A stretch of DNA of 64,000 nt from Flavobacterium aquidurense (GCA_900107365.1 FNPS01000001.1:1-64000); one strand, 5' to 3'; numbered from the stretch's first letter, positions 23,429 to 32,670 are shown. Translations and numbers: made by a program. Notes: generated by a model from the letters alone, not told the origin.

Positions 23429-25556
23429 ATTCTTGAGTTATTATAATTTTTGCATTTTCAATTCCAATTGATTTAACGTATTCATTTATTTCGTTTAATT
23501 TATCAACACTTTTCGATACCCAATCTACACTTCTTGAAGAACCAGGTAATAGGCATCCCTCTGTTGCCTCAGCTGAATTTCCTGCGTGAATTAAAATTGC
23601 CCTATTAATATTAACTTCGTTATTATATAATTTTAAAACATTTTTAAATTTTGTACCATTATGCCAAACTAGATTGTAAGTACCTATAGGAATTCTTTGT
23701 TCAATTCCTGAAATAGTTGTGTCTGGTCCTTTTTCTTCTAATATGTATCCCGTTATATCTGAATTATCGATTGTAAATTCGCCAATAGTTGATTTTTTTG
23801 TTTGCCATTTTCTTATTAATCTAATAACAACTCCTGCATTTAATTCTTGATCTATATTTTTACATTCATTTAGACGATAAACTTCTTTTGAAGTCAAAAA
23901 AGATTTCCTTCTTTTTTCATAATGACTCGCATCTAAGTTTTTATTTATAATTTTTGTAATACTATCAACATTTGCTGGATTTGATCCTATATCAGCTTTA
24001 GAATTTAGATTATTATTAATCCAGTAGCTAAATGCAGACATTACGGCGTATTTAGGTTCTTCTAAAAGATCAGGATTTTTTATTAAATCTCCCTTCCCTG
24101 GAAAGGCTTTTTTAAAATCTTTATTAATTTGAGAATAATTGTATTTTCCAGTTAATTGAATTAATCCTCGCCCAATATACGTATAACCTTCTTCTTTACT
24201 TTCATTGCCTAAGTCATTACATTTACCTCCAGGCGATAAAACACAAGATACAATATCTTCATCGTTATCTACTTTTCTTAGACCGTAAGCTCTGATAGCA
24301 ATTTCATAAAGATTTCCTTTATAAATCTCTGCTTCTTTTGGATGTCTTTTAAAATAACCAAATAAATTCGTTAGGGTAGTTGTACTATATCCGTCAATTT
24401 CTTCTATCAAAGTATTAAAACCTGTTTCAGAACCTAATTGGTTTATCAAATGAGCTTTTCTTAGACAAGTATTAATTTTATATTCATCTTTTAATAAATT
24501 TATTTCTTCGATTAATTTCGTTGCTAAATTTTTATTTTTCGAAGCTGATGGAAATATTTTTACAATGTCATCATATTTAAAATCTTGATTACATCTAGGG
24601 CAATTATTTTTTCCTTTTTCATCTTCTTTTTTCTTCCACCAATCAGGATCCATATTAACGGTCATCATACTATTAATCTTTTCCCATACAGGATTTGTCG
24701 AAATTTCATTTTTTACAGAGACTTTCGTTTCATGATAATCATGAATGTTCTTTTCAGATTTCGCTATTCCTTTTTCTTCTTTTTTAGACGGGCCTTTTTT
24801 TTCCGCCGGAGTTTGCTTCTTAGGTGCTTGAACTTCTGGCTTATAATCAGGATTGGGGATATTTGCATTTTTACTTGTTGCTCGTTTCGAAATTTTTTCA
24901 AAAATTTCGGCAGTTACGTAGTACTCATGAAATTTTCCTTCGTTTTTGTCGCCTTTAGCTAATTTCGCATTTGCCAGCCAGGCATGACTAGGGTTTAGAT
25001 AAAATTTAGCATAAGCTATTCCATTTAAAATGTCGCTTATTTTAGTTTCGATCCTTACATTTGTTGTGTTTTGCTTCGTTTTATCTCCGTCATCTTCCCA
25101 TAAAGTTACTTTTACAGGCAGCAATTCCATATCTACACAATGTACACGGGCAATTATCCAATCGCCGTATGCAAATGGTCTTGTAGGTTTATTATAATTA
25201 TTGTCTAGTAAATCAACATGCAATATTTTCCCTTGTGTGGCTTTTTCTGTTTTTATATCAAGGACTGCTTTTTCGCCATTTGCCTCGACCAGCATTCGGA
25301 TTCCTTTTCTGGTCAGGCTTTTTTGAGAAAAAGTATAAGGTACCGTTATTCCTGTCTTGTTGTTTTCAGGTCTTTTTGACCATGAACTTCCACTCAATGT
25401 CCAAATGCTCCATTTAACATGTTCATCGGATAAACTTTGAAATTGTGATTGATCAAATGAAACAAGGTTGGAGCTACCAAAAAAATCATAAATTGAATAA
25501 TATTCTTTTTTACCTACTACAGGATTGGCTTTTCCAAATATTGTTAATTTCGACAT
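23421..25556 (-). CDS. Putative secreted cell-wall effector: GH19-like lysozyme plus DUF5675-like domain
   Basis: This 711-residue protein lacks a signal peptide. Residues 1-225 are beta-sandwich-like (KLTIFGKANPVVGKKEYYSI, GDWIIARVHCVDMELLPVKV), a region type seen in Bacteroidota proteins associated with type VI-like secretion. A Lys/Glu-rich linker follows (about 235-280). A CPRC knuckle (Cys319, Cys322) opens a GH19-like chitinase/lysozyme domain (about 319-590) with LINQLGSETGF (putative catalytic Glu about 374) and YIGRGLIQLTGKYNY. The C-terminal 120 residues (IPIGTYNLVWHNG, AILIHAGN, TEGCLLPG) resemble DUF5675. It overlaps the SH3b lipoprotein gene by 8 bases. No secretion-system genes are in the window. 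Confidence 0.75.
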   Translation of the reverse strand: MSKLTIFGKANPVVGKKEYYSIYDFFGSSNLVSFDQSQFQSLSDEHVKWSIWTLSGSSWSKRPENNKTGITVPYTFSQKSLTRKGIRMLVEANGEKAVLDIKTEKATQGKILHVDLLDNNYNKPTRPFAYGDWIIARVHCVDMELLPVKVTLWEDDGDKTKQNTTNVRIETKISDILNGIAYAKFYLNPSHAWLANAKLAKGDKNEGKFHEYYVTAEIFEKISKRATSKNANIPNPDYKPEVQAPKKQTPAEKKGPSKKEEKGIAKSEKNIHDYHETKVSVKNEISTNPVWEKINSMMTVNMDPDWWKKKEDEKGKNNCPRCNQDFKYDDIVKIFPSASKNKNLATKLIEEINLLKDEYKINTCLRKAHLINQLGSETGFNTLIEEIDGYSTTTLTNLFGYFKRHPKEAEIYKGNLYEIAIRAYGLRKVDNDEDIVSCVLSPGGKCNDLGNESKEEGYTYIGRGLIQLTGKYNYSQINKDFKKAFPGKGDLIKNPDLLEEPKYAVMSAFSYWINNNLNSKADIGSNPANVDSITKIINKNLDASHYEKRRKSFLTSKEVYRLNECKNIDQELNAGVVIRLIRKWQTKKSTIGEFTIDNSDITGYILEEKGPDTTISGIEQRIPIGTYNLVWHNGTKFKNVLKLYNNEVNINRAILIHAGNSAEATEGCLLPGSSRSVDWVSKSVDKLNEINEYVKSIGIENAKIIITQEYE

Positions 25557-25670
25557 ATTATATTTATTTGTAAATAAAAACTTATAAATAACGAATATAA
25601 TATTTTTCTTAAAATAAAATAATTTTCTTACAAATTTTAACTTTGGATAAAACTTCTTATGAAAAAGAAT

Positions 25671-25760
25671 GCCCTAGCCCTGATGGGAGGGAAAATCCTT
25701 TTGTGTCCGCCGCGGCGGACACAAAAGATTTAGAAGGACAGCAGGAAATAGCTCCTTATT
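25671..25760 (+). repeat. Copy B of the CCCTAGCCC repeat family
   Basis: Conserved left end CCCTAGCCCTGATGGGAG, central perfect hairpin TTTTGTGTCCGCC/GGCGGACACAAAA (25699-25724) and conserved right end GGACAGCAGGAAATAGCTCC. Other copies lie at 21545, 34395, 54412 and 62762. Confidence 0.85.
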
Positions 25761-25868
25761 AAAAACGAAATTCCAATAAATGAAATTGAAATTCCAATTG
25801 TAAAAATCGTAAAGGCCCGGAAAAAAATTGCGTAAAATTTCTTAAAATAATGATTATACGTTACTATT

Positions 25869-25968
25869 TGTCATTTCGACAAAGGAGAAATCCTCGCAAG
25901 TAACTCCGCAACGAAATTCCAATCTTTGTAGAGTTACTTGCGGGGATTCCTCGTTCCTCGGAATGACA
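25869..25968. repeat. 38-bp imperfect inverted repeat
   Basis: Left arm TGTCATTTCGACAAAGGAGA... (25869-25906) and right arm ending CGTTCCTCGGAATGACA (25931-25968) pair with five mismatches, separated by 24 bases. The ends TGTCATT...AATGACA resemble the termini of the 7586-7680 element. Confidence 0.85.
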
Positions 25969-26103
25969 TAAAATGAGAAAAAACCTTCGAACCTTTGTTC
26001 CTTTGCTCCTCTGCGCCTCCAAAAAAAAAACCTTAGAACCTTAGCAACTTAGAACCTCAGAACCTTAAAAAAACCTATTTTTGTCAAATAATATTCAGCA
26101 AAA

Positions 26104-29013
26104 ATGTCACTATTTAAGGATTTAGAACAATTATCAGCATCGTTGGAAGGAACACTTTTATACGATGATCTTCATAAAACGCTTTATTCGACCGATGCTT
26201 CGGTGTACCGGATTAAACCAAAAGCAGTTGCGGTGCCTAAAACGATCGCAGATATTAGTAAACTGATTCGGTTTGCGGGGGAGCATCAGATTTCGATTAC
26301 GCCAAGAACAGCGGGAACTTCGCTGGCCGGACAAACGGTGGGCGACGGAATTGTGGTCGATGTTTCGAAGAATTTTACCAAAATCCTGAATTTCGACCCG
26401 ATTAAAAAAACAGTTACGGTAGAGCCTGGCGTGATTCGCGATGAACTGAATTTGTTTCTGAAACCGCATGGCGTGTTTTTCGGCCCGAATACTTCTACAT
26501 CTAACCGCTGTATGATTGGCGGAATGGTGGGCAATAATTCTTCGGGAACGACTTCGATTCGCTATGGCGTGACGCGCGATAAAATTGTGGAGATCAAAGC
26601 GATTTTGAGCGATGGATCGGAAGTGGTTTTTAAGGAACTGACTTCGGCGGAATTTATCGAGAAAACCAAAGGCGATACCTTAGAAAATAAAATATACAAA
26701 AGCGTTTACGACGAACTTTCGGTAAAAGCAATGCAGGATGAAATTGTAAAAGAGTTTCCGAAACCGGAGATTCACAGAAGAAATACGGGTTATGCGGTTG
26801 ATATTTTACTGAAATCGGATTTGTTTGGCGGAACAGAACCGACAATCAATCTCGGAAAATTACTCTGCGGAAGCGAAGGAACTTTGGCTTTTACTTATGA
26901 AATTACCTTAAAAGTTGACAATTTACCGCCGGCCAATAATATTATGGTGGTAGCGCATTATCATAGTATTCAGGAATCGCTGGAATCTGTTGTGGTGGCG
27001 ATGAAACATCATTTGTACACAGCAGAAATGATCGACGACACGATTTTGGATTGTACCAAAACGAATCGCGAACACATTAAAAATCGTTTCTTTTTGGTGG
27101 GAGAACCGAAGGCGATTATGATGTTTGAAGTAGCTTCGCATGATCCTGAAGATGCAGAAAGACAAGCGAATGCTTTGGTTGCCGATTTAGAAAAAAACAA
27201 CTTTGGTTACGCGCTCGTAAAAATTTACGGGGCCGATATTGAAAAAGTAAACGAATTGAGAAAAGCCGGCCTCGGACTTTTAGGAAGTATTGTTGGAGAC
27301 GACAAAGCAGCCGATTCTATTGAAGATACTGCGGTTGAGTTGAGCGATTTGCCCGCTTATATTGCAGAATTTTCGGCGATGATGCTGCGTCACGGACAAG
27401 GTGCGATTTATTATGCGCATGCGGGTGCGGGCGAACTGCATTTACGTCCGGTTTTGAATTTGAAGAAAGCATCTGACTTAAAACTTTTTAGAACCATCGC
27501 GACCGATGTGGCAATTTTGGTTAAAAAATACAGAGGTTCGCTAAGCGGAGAACACGGTGACGGAATTGTGCGCGGCGAGTTTATTCCGTTTATGATTGGC
27601 GAGACAAATTATGAATTGTTGAAACGCATTAAGTTGGCTTTTGACCCGAATTCGGTTTTGAATATCGGGAAGATTGTGAACGCTTTAAAGATGGATGAAA
27701 ACCATCGTGTGATTTCGGGCAGGGTAGAACCGGATATTAAAACGTTTCAGGATTTCTCAGACAGTTTAGGGATTTTGCGTGCGGCCGAAAAATGCAACGG
27801 ATCTGGAGATTGTCGAAAATTGCCATCGGCAGGAGGAGCGATGTGTCCGAGTTACCGAGCAACTAAAAACGAAAAAGAAACCACGCGTGCGCGAGCCAAT
27901 GCGCTGCGTGAATATTTGACCTATTCTGAAAAAGAAAACAAATTTGACCAGAAAGAATTATATGAAGTTTTTGAATTGTGTGTAAGCTGTAAAGCCTGCG
28001 CCAGCGAATGTCCGAGTAATGTGGACGTTGCAACTTTAAAAGCCGAATTTTTATACCAATATCAAAAAGCTAACGGATTTTCGACCCGAAATAAGATTTT
28101 TGCACACAACGCAAAACTGAATAAAATGGGAAGTAAGTTTCCGTCAATCACCAATTTTATTTCGAATCAATCGCTCGTTAAAAAAAGCATGGGAATTGCG
28201 CCGGAAAGACAAGTGCCACTTTTGGCAAAAAAGACTTTCAGAAAATGGCATGAAAATCATAAACCTGCAGTTACGGATTTTCCGAACGGAAGATTGTATT
28301 TGTTTGTAGATGAATTTACCAATTATTATGATGTAAATATAGGAATCGATGCTTTCGAATTATTAACTAAACTAGGGTACCAAGTTCTGGTTATCGACCA
28401 TGAAGAAAGCGGAAGGGCTTATTTGTCTAAAGGTTTTTTAGAAGAAGCAAAAAAAATAGCCAATCACAATGTCCGCATTTTTAAAGATTTGGTTTTAGGC
28501 AATGCGCCTTTGGTTGGTATTGAACCTTCTGCTATTTTAACTTTCAGGGATGAATATCTTCGCTTGGCAGATGATAAAGAAGAAGCTGAGAAGTTATCCC
28601 GAAATGCTTTTACCATTGAAGAATTCTTTAAAAAAGAGATTATCGATGGAAAGATAAAACCGGATTCATTCTCTGATGAAAAGAAAGAAATCAAGATTCA
28701 CGGACACTGTCACCAGAAATCATTGAGTTCTGTTGAAGCAACTTTTGCGATGCTGAATTTACCAACCAATACTACGGTTACGATTTACAATTCGGGCTGT
28801 TGCGGAATGGCAGGATCTTTTGGTTACGAAAAAGAACATTACCAGGTAAGCATGCAAATGGGAGAAGATACTTTATTTCCAAAAGTGCGTGCCACGGCCG
28901 AAAATGTAAAAATCGCTGCCGCAGGAACGAGCTGCCGTCATCAAATTTATGATGGAACGAGTAGGGAAGCACAGCATCCGGTTAGTATTTTGAGAAGCTG
29001 CCTGAAGGCTTAA
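26104..29013 (+). CDS. Fused FAD-linked oxidase / Fe-S oxidoreductase (D-lactate or glycolate dehydrogenase type)
   Basis: This 969-residue flavoprotein joins three parts. A PCMH-type FAD-binding domain (about 20-250) contains ITPRTAGTSLAGQT and MIGGMVGNNSSGT. An FAD oxidase C domain (about 260-535) contains YYAHAGAGELHLRP and SGEHGDG. A GlcF-like Fe-S part (about 560-969) has a first cluster region CNGSGDCRKL, a [4Fe-4S] motif CVSCKACASECP at 626-637, then C-terminal cysteine-rich motifs HGHCHQKS and NSGCCGMAGSFGYE. It should oxidise a 2-hydroxy acid and pass electrons to the respiratory chain at the inner membrane. D-lactate and glycolate cannot be told apart here. It stands alone, with a TATTTTTG box just upstream. 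Confidence 0.92.
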   Translation: MSLFKDLEQLSASLEGTLLYDDLHKTLYSTDASVYRIKPKAVAVPKTIADISKLIRFAGEHQISITPRTAGTSLAGQTVGDGIVVDVSKNFTKILNFDPIKKTVTVEPGVIRDELNLFLKPHGVFFGPNTSTSNRCMIGGMVGNNSSGTTSIRYGVTRDKIVEIKAILSDGSEVVFKELTSAEFIEKTKGDTLENKIYKSVYDELSVKAMQDEIVKEFPKPEIHRRNTGYAVDILLKSDLFGGTEPTINLGKLLCGSEGTLAFTYEITLKVDNLPPANNIMVVAHYHSIQESLESVVVAMKHHLYTAEMIDDTILDCTKTNREHIKNRFFLVGEPKAIMMFEVASHDPEDAERQANALVADLEKNNFGYALVKIYGADIEKVNELRKAGLGLLGSIVGDDKAADSIEDTAVELSDLPAYIAEFSAMMLRHGQGAIYYAHAGAGELHLRPVLNLKKASDLKLFRTIATDVAILVKKYRGSLSGEHGDGIVRGEFIPFMIGETNYELLKRIKLAFDPNSVLNIGKIVNALKMDENHRVISGRVEPDIKTFQDFSDSLGILRAAEKCNGSGDCRKLPSAGGAMCPSYRATKNEKETTRARANALREYLTYSEKENKFDQKELYEVFELCVSCKACASECPSNVDVATLKAEFLYQYQKANGFSTRNKIFAHNAKLNKMGSKFPSITNFISNQSLVKKSMGIAPERQVPLLAKKTFRKWHENHKPAVTDFPNGRLYLFVDEFTNYYDVNIGIDAFELLTKLGYQVLVIDHEESGRAYLSKGFLEEAKKIANHNVRIFKDLVLGNAPLVGIEPSAILTFRDEYLRLADDKEEAEKLSRNAFTIEEFFKKEIIDGKIKPDSFSDEKKEIKIHGHCHQKSLSSVEATFAMLNLPTNTTVTIYNSGCCGMAGSFGYEKEHYQVSMQMGEDTLFPKVRATAENVKIAAAGTSCRHQIYDGTSREAQHPVSILRSCLKA

Positions 29014-29020
29014 CCGCAAT

Positions 29021-29036
29021 CCCGATAGCTATCGGG
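29021..29036. repeat. CCCGATAGCTATCGGG palindrome, copy 1
   Basis: A perfect 16-bp palindrome just after the dehydrogenase stop codon. The same core GATAGCTATC recurs at 34421, 35394 and 54558. Confidence 0.85.
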
Positions 29037-29076
29037 AGCAAAGGTCTACGCAAGGTTCGCAAAGATTTTAAAAAAA

Positions 29077-29124
29077 TAATTCGTGAATTCGTGGCTATTT
29101 TTTCCGCCACGAATTCACGAATTA
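29077..29124. terminator. 19-bp perfect hairpin between convergent genes
   Basis: TAATTCGTGAATTCGTGGC (29077-29095) and its exact complement (29106-29124) enclose a 10-base loop. It lies between the rightward dehydrogenase and the leftward oxidoreductase, so it may act as a two-way terminator, though the flanking T-runs are weak. The GTGAATTCGTGG motif belongs to the same repeat class seen at 41.9 kb. Confidence 0.6.
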
Positions 29125-29166
29125 AAATTATTAAAAACTCTGTGTCTTAGAGCCTTTGTGGCAAAA

Positions 29167-30324
29167 CTACGTCAGTGAAACTTTCTTTCCAGTTTCAGCG
29201 GCTTTGTAAATGGCGTTTATGACTTTAATGTCTTTCAATCCTTCTTCTCCAGTAATATGGTTGGGCAGTTTTTTGTTTTCTAAAAGTACTTTCGCGATTT
29301 CATCCATTTGAGTTTGCTGTTGGTTGATAACCGGAAATTTTAATGGTCCTTTTGATGATTTTCCTTCATACGGTCCATAGCTCAATGCTGGACTTAGTTC
29401 AAAGAAACCTTCATCTGCGGAAGCGTATAATCTATCAACATTATAACTAACAGTAGTGTTGCAACTGGAGAGCGCACCGCTTGGAAATTCCATTTGCCAC
29501 GAAATGCTTTCTTCAGTTTCAGAAAAAATTTGTTTGTTATGTATGGTTCCAAATTGTGCTGTAACAGCAATAGGCTCTTCTCCTAAAATATAACGACTGG
29601 CCTGAATGCAATAAATCCCTAAATCCATTAACGGACCACCTCCGGATAATTTTTTGTTTAGTCTCCATTCATTTCGGTCATTCAAATTAACAGTGCTTTT
29701 GGTATCACGAGGATCATGTATTTGATAACCCAAAGAAGCTTCTATAAAACGGACTTGTCCTAAAACTTTTTCTTGTCCGAGTCTTTTAATTTCTAAATGA
29801 GTCGGTTCATAATGCAAGCGGTAACCAAGTGCCAATTGCACCTTATTATCGTCGCAGGCTTTGATCATTTCTTCGCAGTCTTTAACGGTAATAGCCATTG
29901 GTTTTTCGGTAATGACGTGTTTGCCGGCTTTTGCAGCGCGAATGACAAATTCTTTGTGCAGGCCATTTGGTAAAATCACATACACCAGGTCAATGTCTTT
30001 ATTTTTTATTATTTCATCAAAGTTCTGATAATTATAGATATTTTTTTCTGGAATATTGTACTGACTTTTCCATTGTGCTGCTTTTGATGGTGTTCCCGTC
30101 ACTATTCCGGCAAGCGTACAATATTCAGAAACCTGAATTCCTTTCGCTACCAAATCAGCGTAAACTCCCAAACCACAAAGCGCAACATTTAATTTTTTTC
30201 CGGTATAAGGTGTCTTATTTCCTTCCGGTGCCGATAAAAAAGAGGGAAGAGTGGTTATGATAACGGATGCACCAACGCCAATACCAAATTTATTCACAAA
30301 TGATCTTCTTGTAATTTTTTCCAT
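29167..30324 (-). CDS. Tat-exported Gfo/Idh/MocA family oxidoreductase
   Basis: This 385-residue NAD(P)-dependent sugar or cyclitol oxidoreductase has a twin-arginine signal peptide (RRSFVNKFGIGVGASVII). The Rossmann domain follows (LNVALCGLGVYADLVAKGI, about residues 44-62), with the EKPMAITVKDCEEMI motif (Lys about 142) and GGPLMDLGIYCIQASRYILG in the C-terminal domain. Such exported members in Bacteroidota are thought to act on extracellular or periplasmic sugars with tightly bound cofactor. Substrate unknown. No carbohydrate operon is adjacent. Confidence 0.9.
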   Translation of the reverse strand: MEKITRRSFVNKFGIGVGASVIITTLPSFLSAPEGNKTPYTGKKLNVALCGLGVYADLVAKGIQVSEYCTLAGIVTGTPSKAAQWKSQYNIPEKNIYNYQNFDEIIKNKDIDLVYVILPNGLHKEFVIRAAKAGKHVITEKPMAITVKDCEEMIKACDDNKVQLALGYRLHYEPTHLEIKRLGQEKVLGQVRFIEASLGYQIHDPRDTKSTVNLNDRNEWRLNKKLSGGGPLMDLGIYCIQASRYILGEEPIAVTAQFGTIHNKQIFSETEESISWQMEFPSGALSSCNTTVSYNVDRLYASADEGFFELSPALSYGPYEGKSSKGPLKFPVINQQQTQMDEIAKVLLENKKLPNHITGEEGLKDIKVINAIYKAAETGKKVSLT

Positions 30325-30702
30325 ATAGTTTATCTTTTAAGTTAAATATCAATTTATTAGTAAGCACTTTTTGATAAATGTTACATTTGTTAAGTTTAAA
30401 GTTGTTTTCGCAAAAAATGTTCTGCCACAGATTAATGGATTAAAAAGATTTTGTTTCGCGCATATTAAGCAGATTTTAAAATAATCTGTGTAAATCTTTT
30501 AATCTGTGGCAAAAAAATAATTCGGGAAAATTCGTGCAATTTGTGGCAAAAAAACTTCGAGCCTTAGCGCCTTAATAGCAAAAAATAATTCCCATTAAAA
30601 CAAAATGGTTTTATATATTTGAAATCAGGATAATTTTTGCATTATTTGCAAAATAAAACCACAAAGACCGATATAAATTAATTTTAAAAAGCAAAATCAT
30701 AT
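30325..30702. repeat. Intergenic region with CCACAGATT hairpin
   Basis: No gene is present in these 378 bases. Arms TGCCACAGATTAATGGATTA (from 30422) and TTTAATCTGTGGCA (ending 30511) form a long irregular hairpin of the CACGCAGAT/CCACAGATT class. Near the APC gene, TTTG (30618-30621), 19 bases, then ATTATTTG (30641-30648) may serve as a promoter; TATATTTG at 30614-30621 is an alternative -7 box. Confidence 0.65.
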
Positions 30703-32634
30703 ATGGCATTATCAGGTTTATTCCGAAAAAAAACGGTACAAGATATTCTCAAGCAAGTTGCAAAGAACGAAGCAGATGGTCATAATGCATTAGGAAAACA
30801 TTTAACGACCAGGGATTTAACTGCTTTTGGAATCGCTGCAATTGTTGGAGCGGGAATTTTTAGTACTATCGGAAAAGCAAGTGCTGATGGTGGACCAGCC
30901 GTTATTTTCTTGTTTTTATTTACCGCATTGGCTTGTAGTTTTGCCGCTTTTGCTTACGCCGAATTTGCTTCGATGGTTCCGGTTTCAGGAAGTGCTTATA
31001 CGTATTCGTATGTAGCTTTTGGAGAAATTGTTGCCTGGATAATTGGTTGGGCTTTAATCATGGAATATGCCGTCGGAAATATAACAGTAGCCATATCGTG
31101 GAGTGATTATTTTACGGGACTGCTCCAGAGTGGCGGGATTCATTTACCGCAATGGGTTCAGATGGATTATCTAACCGCTTCAAACGGATTTAAAGATGCC
31201 ACAGCTTTAATGCAGGGCGGAAAAACATACGAAAACTTAGGTGCAGGATTACAAGCTGCTTACACGGCCTGGACAACAGCACCAACAATTGGTTCTTTCC
31301 ATTTTGTTGCTGATTTACCGGCTTTATTTATTATTGTTTTAATTACAGCTTTGGTGTACCGCGGAATGAAGGAATCCCGTAATGCGAGTAATGCAATGGT
31401 TGTGGTAAAACTTTGTATCGTACTTTTAGTTATTGCTGTAGGTGTATTTTATGTAGATACTGCCAACTGGGATCCGTTTGCTCCAAATGGTGTTAGTGGC
31501 GTTTTAAAAGGAGTTTCTGCCGTTTTCTTTGCTTATATTGGTTTTGACGCGATTTCAACAACGGCCGAAGAATGTAAAAATCCACAACGTGATTTACCTC
31601 GTGGAATGATGTGGGCGATTATCATTTGTACTATTTTATATATTGCCATTGCGTTGGTTTTAACCGGAATGGTGCGTTATAACGAATTGAATGTTGGAGA
31701 TCCTCTGGCGTTTGTTTTCGATAAATTAAACTTAAAATGGATGTCGGGAATTATCGCCGTAAGTGCTGTAATTGCGATGGCTAGCGTTCTTTTGGTTTTT
31801 CAAATGGGACAGCCTCGTATCTGGATGAGCATGAGCCGTGACGGTTTATTGCCAAAGAAATTCTCTACCGTGCATCCAAAATTCAAAACACCATCTTTTG
31901 CAACCATTGTAACTGGTTTTGTAGTGGCAGTTCCGGCATTGTTTTTAAACTTAACAATGGTTACCGATTTATGTAGTATCGGAACTTTATTTGCCTTTGT
32001 ATTGGTTTGTGCAGGAGTTTTGGTTTTACAAAACAAAACGGATATTCCAAGAGGTAAATTCAAAACGCCTTATGTGAATTCAAAGTATATTTTGCCTGTT
32101 TTAATGATTGCTGGTTTGTATTATGCATTTGCTTTCAACAATAAGGCGACGATGGCTTTCATTAATAATGAAGCGCAAACAAATGATGCAACGACAATTA
32201 TAACGGCTTTAGATAAAGAAGAATCAGCTAAAGTCTTTAATTATTTAGAAAGTATCGATGTTCATAATAAAACGGCTGAAACTTCGGATTTAGAGCATTT
32301 ATTAAGCCAATACCAAGACGACGATGCTAAATATGCTGAAGTCGTAAAAGGTTTACCAATTAATGATTCTCTAAAATACGAGTCAGGTTTCAGTTTATTC
32401 AAACACAAAATACCAATGTGGATTTTCCTGTTTGTTTTAGTTGGATTAGCCGTTTGGTCATTCAGACAAAACCTTTCTTTGATTCCACTTTTAGGATTAA
32501 TCTGCTGCCTGTATATGATGGCCGAATTAAGCGTTTGGAACTGGATTTACTTTACAGTTTGGTTGTTAATCGGATTGTTTATTTACTTTACTTATAGTAG
32601 AAAAAATAGTAAGCTGAATGCGATTGAAGCGTAA
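30703..32634 (+). CDS. APC-superfamily amino acid permease (CAT-like)
   Basis: This 643-residue inner-membrane transporter has the APC consensus AFGIAAIVGAGIFSTIG at the first helix (residues about 43-59), FAAFAYAEFASMVPVSGSAY, GFDAISTTAEECKNPQRDLP and the GQPRIWMSMSRDGLLP loop. About 12 helices are predicted. A roughly 90-residue soluble segment (from about 480 to 570, NNEAQTNDATTIITALDKEE ...) is inserted between the last helices, which is unusual for the family. Substrate unknown, probably cationic or neutral amino acids. A terminator follows at 32671. Confidence 0.92.
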   Translation: MALSGLFRKKTVQDILKQVAKNEADGHNALGKHLTTRDLTAFGIAAIVGAGIFSTIGKASADGGPAVIFLFLFTALACSFAAFAYAEFASMVPVSGSAYTYSYVAFGEIVAWIIGWALIMEYAVGNITVAISWSDYFTGLLQSGGIHLPQWVQMDYLTASNGFKDATALMQGGKTYENLGAGLQAAYTAWTTAPTIGSFHFVADLPALFIIVLITALVYRGMKESRNASNAMVVVKLCIVLLVIAVGVFYVDTANWDPFAPNGVSGVLKGVSAVFFAYIGFDAISTTAEECKNPQRDLPRGMMWAIIICTILYIAIALVLTGMVRYNELNVGDPLAFVFDKLNLKWMSGIIAVSAVIAMASVLLVFQMGQPRIWMSMSRDGLLPKKFSTVHPKFKTPSFATIVTGFVVAVPALFLNLTMVTDLCSIGTLFAFVLVCAGVLVLQNKTDIPRGKFKTPYVNSKYILPVLMIAGLYYAFAFNNKATMAFINNEAQTNDATTIITALDKEESAKVFNYLESIDVHNKTAETSDLEHLLSQYQDDDAKYAEVVKGLPINDSLKYESGFSLFKHKIPMWIFLFVLVGLAVWSFRQNLSLIPLLGLICCLYMMAELSVWNWIYFTVWLLIGLFIYFTYSRKNSKLNAIEA

Positions 32635-32670
32635 ATAATTATTAATTGTGAATTATAAATTATAAATGGG

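Larger units (their letters stand above)
25557..26103. other. Intergenic boundary region rich in repeats
   Basis: No gene is seen in these 547 bases. The region holds one copy of the CCCTAGCCC repeat (25671-25760), a 38-bp imperfect inverted repeat (25869-25968), the AACCTTAG stutter (26016-26068) and a TATTTTTG box (26076-26083) 20 bases before the dehydrogenase ATG. It forms the right edge of the AT-rich accessory region. Confidence 0.75.

Noticed and set aside
24585-24962. Plus-strand frame of 125 codons rich in Phe and Arg inside the effector gene
   Set aside because: It is the antisense reading of the Lys/Glu-rich linker.
23421-25556. Prophage endolysin instead of an effector
   Set aside because: No phage structural genes, holin or integrase are nearby, and the large N-terminal beta region and lipoprotein partner do not fit an endolysin.
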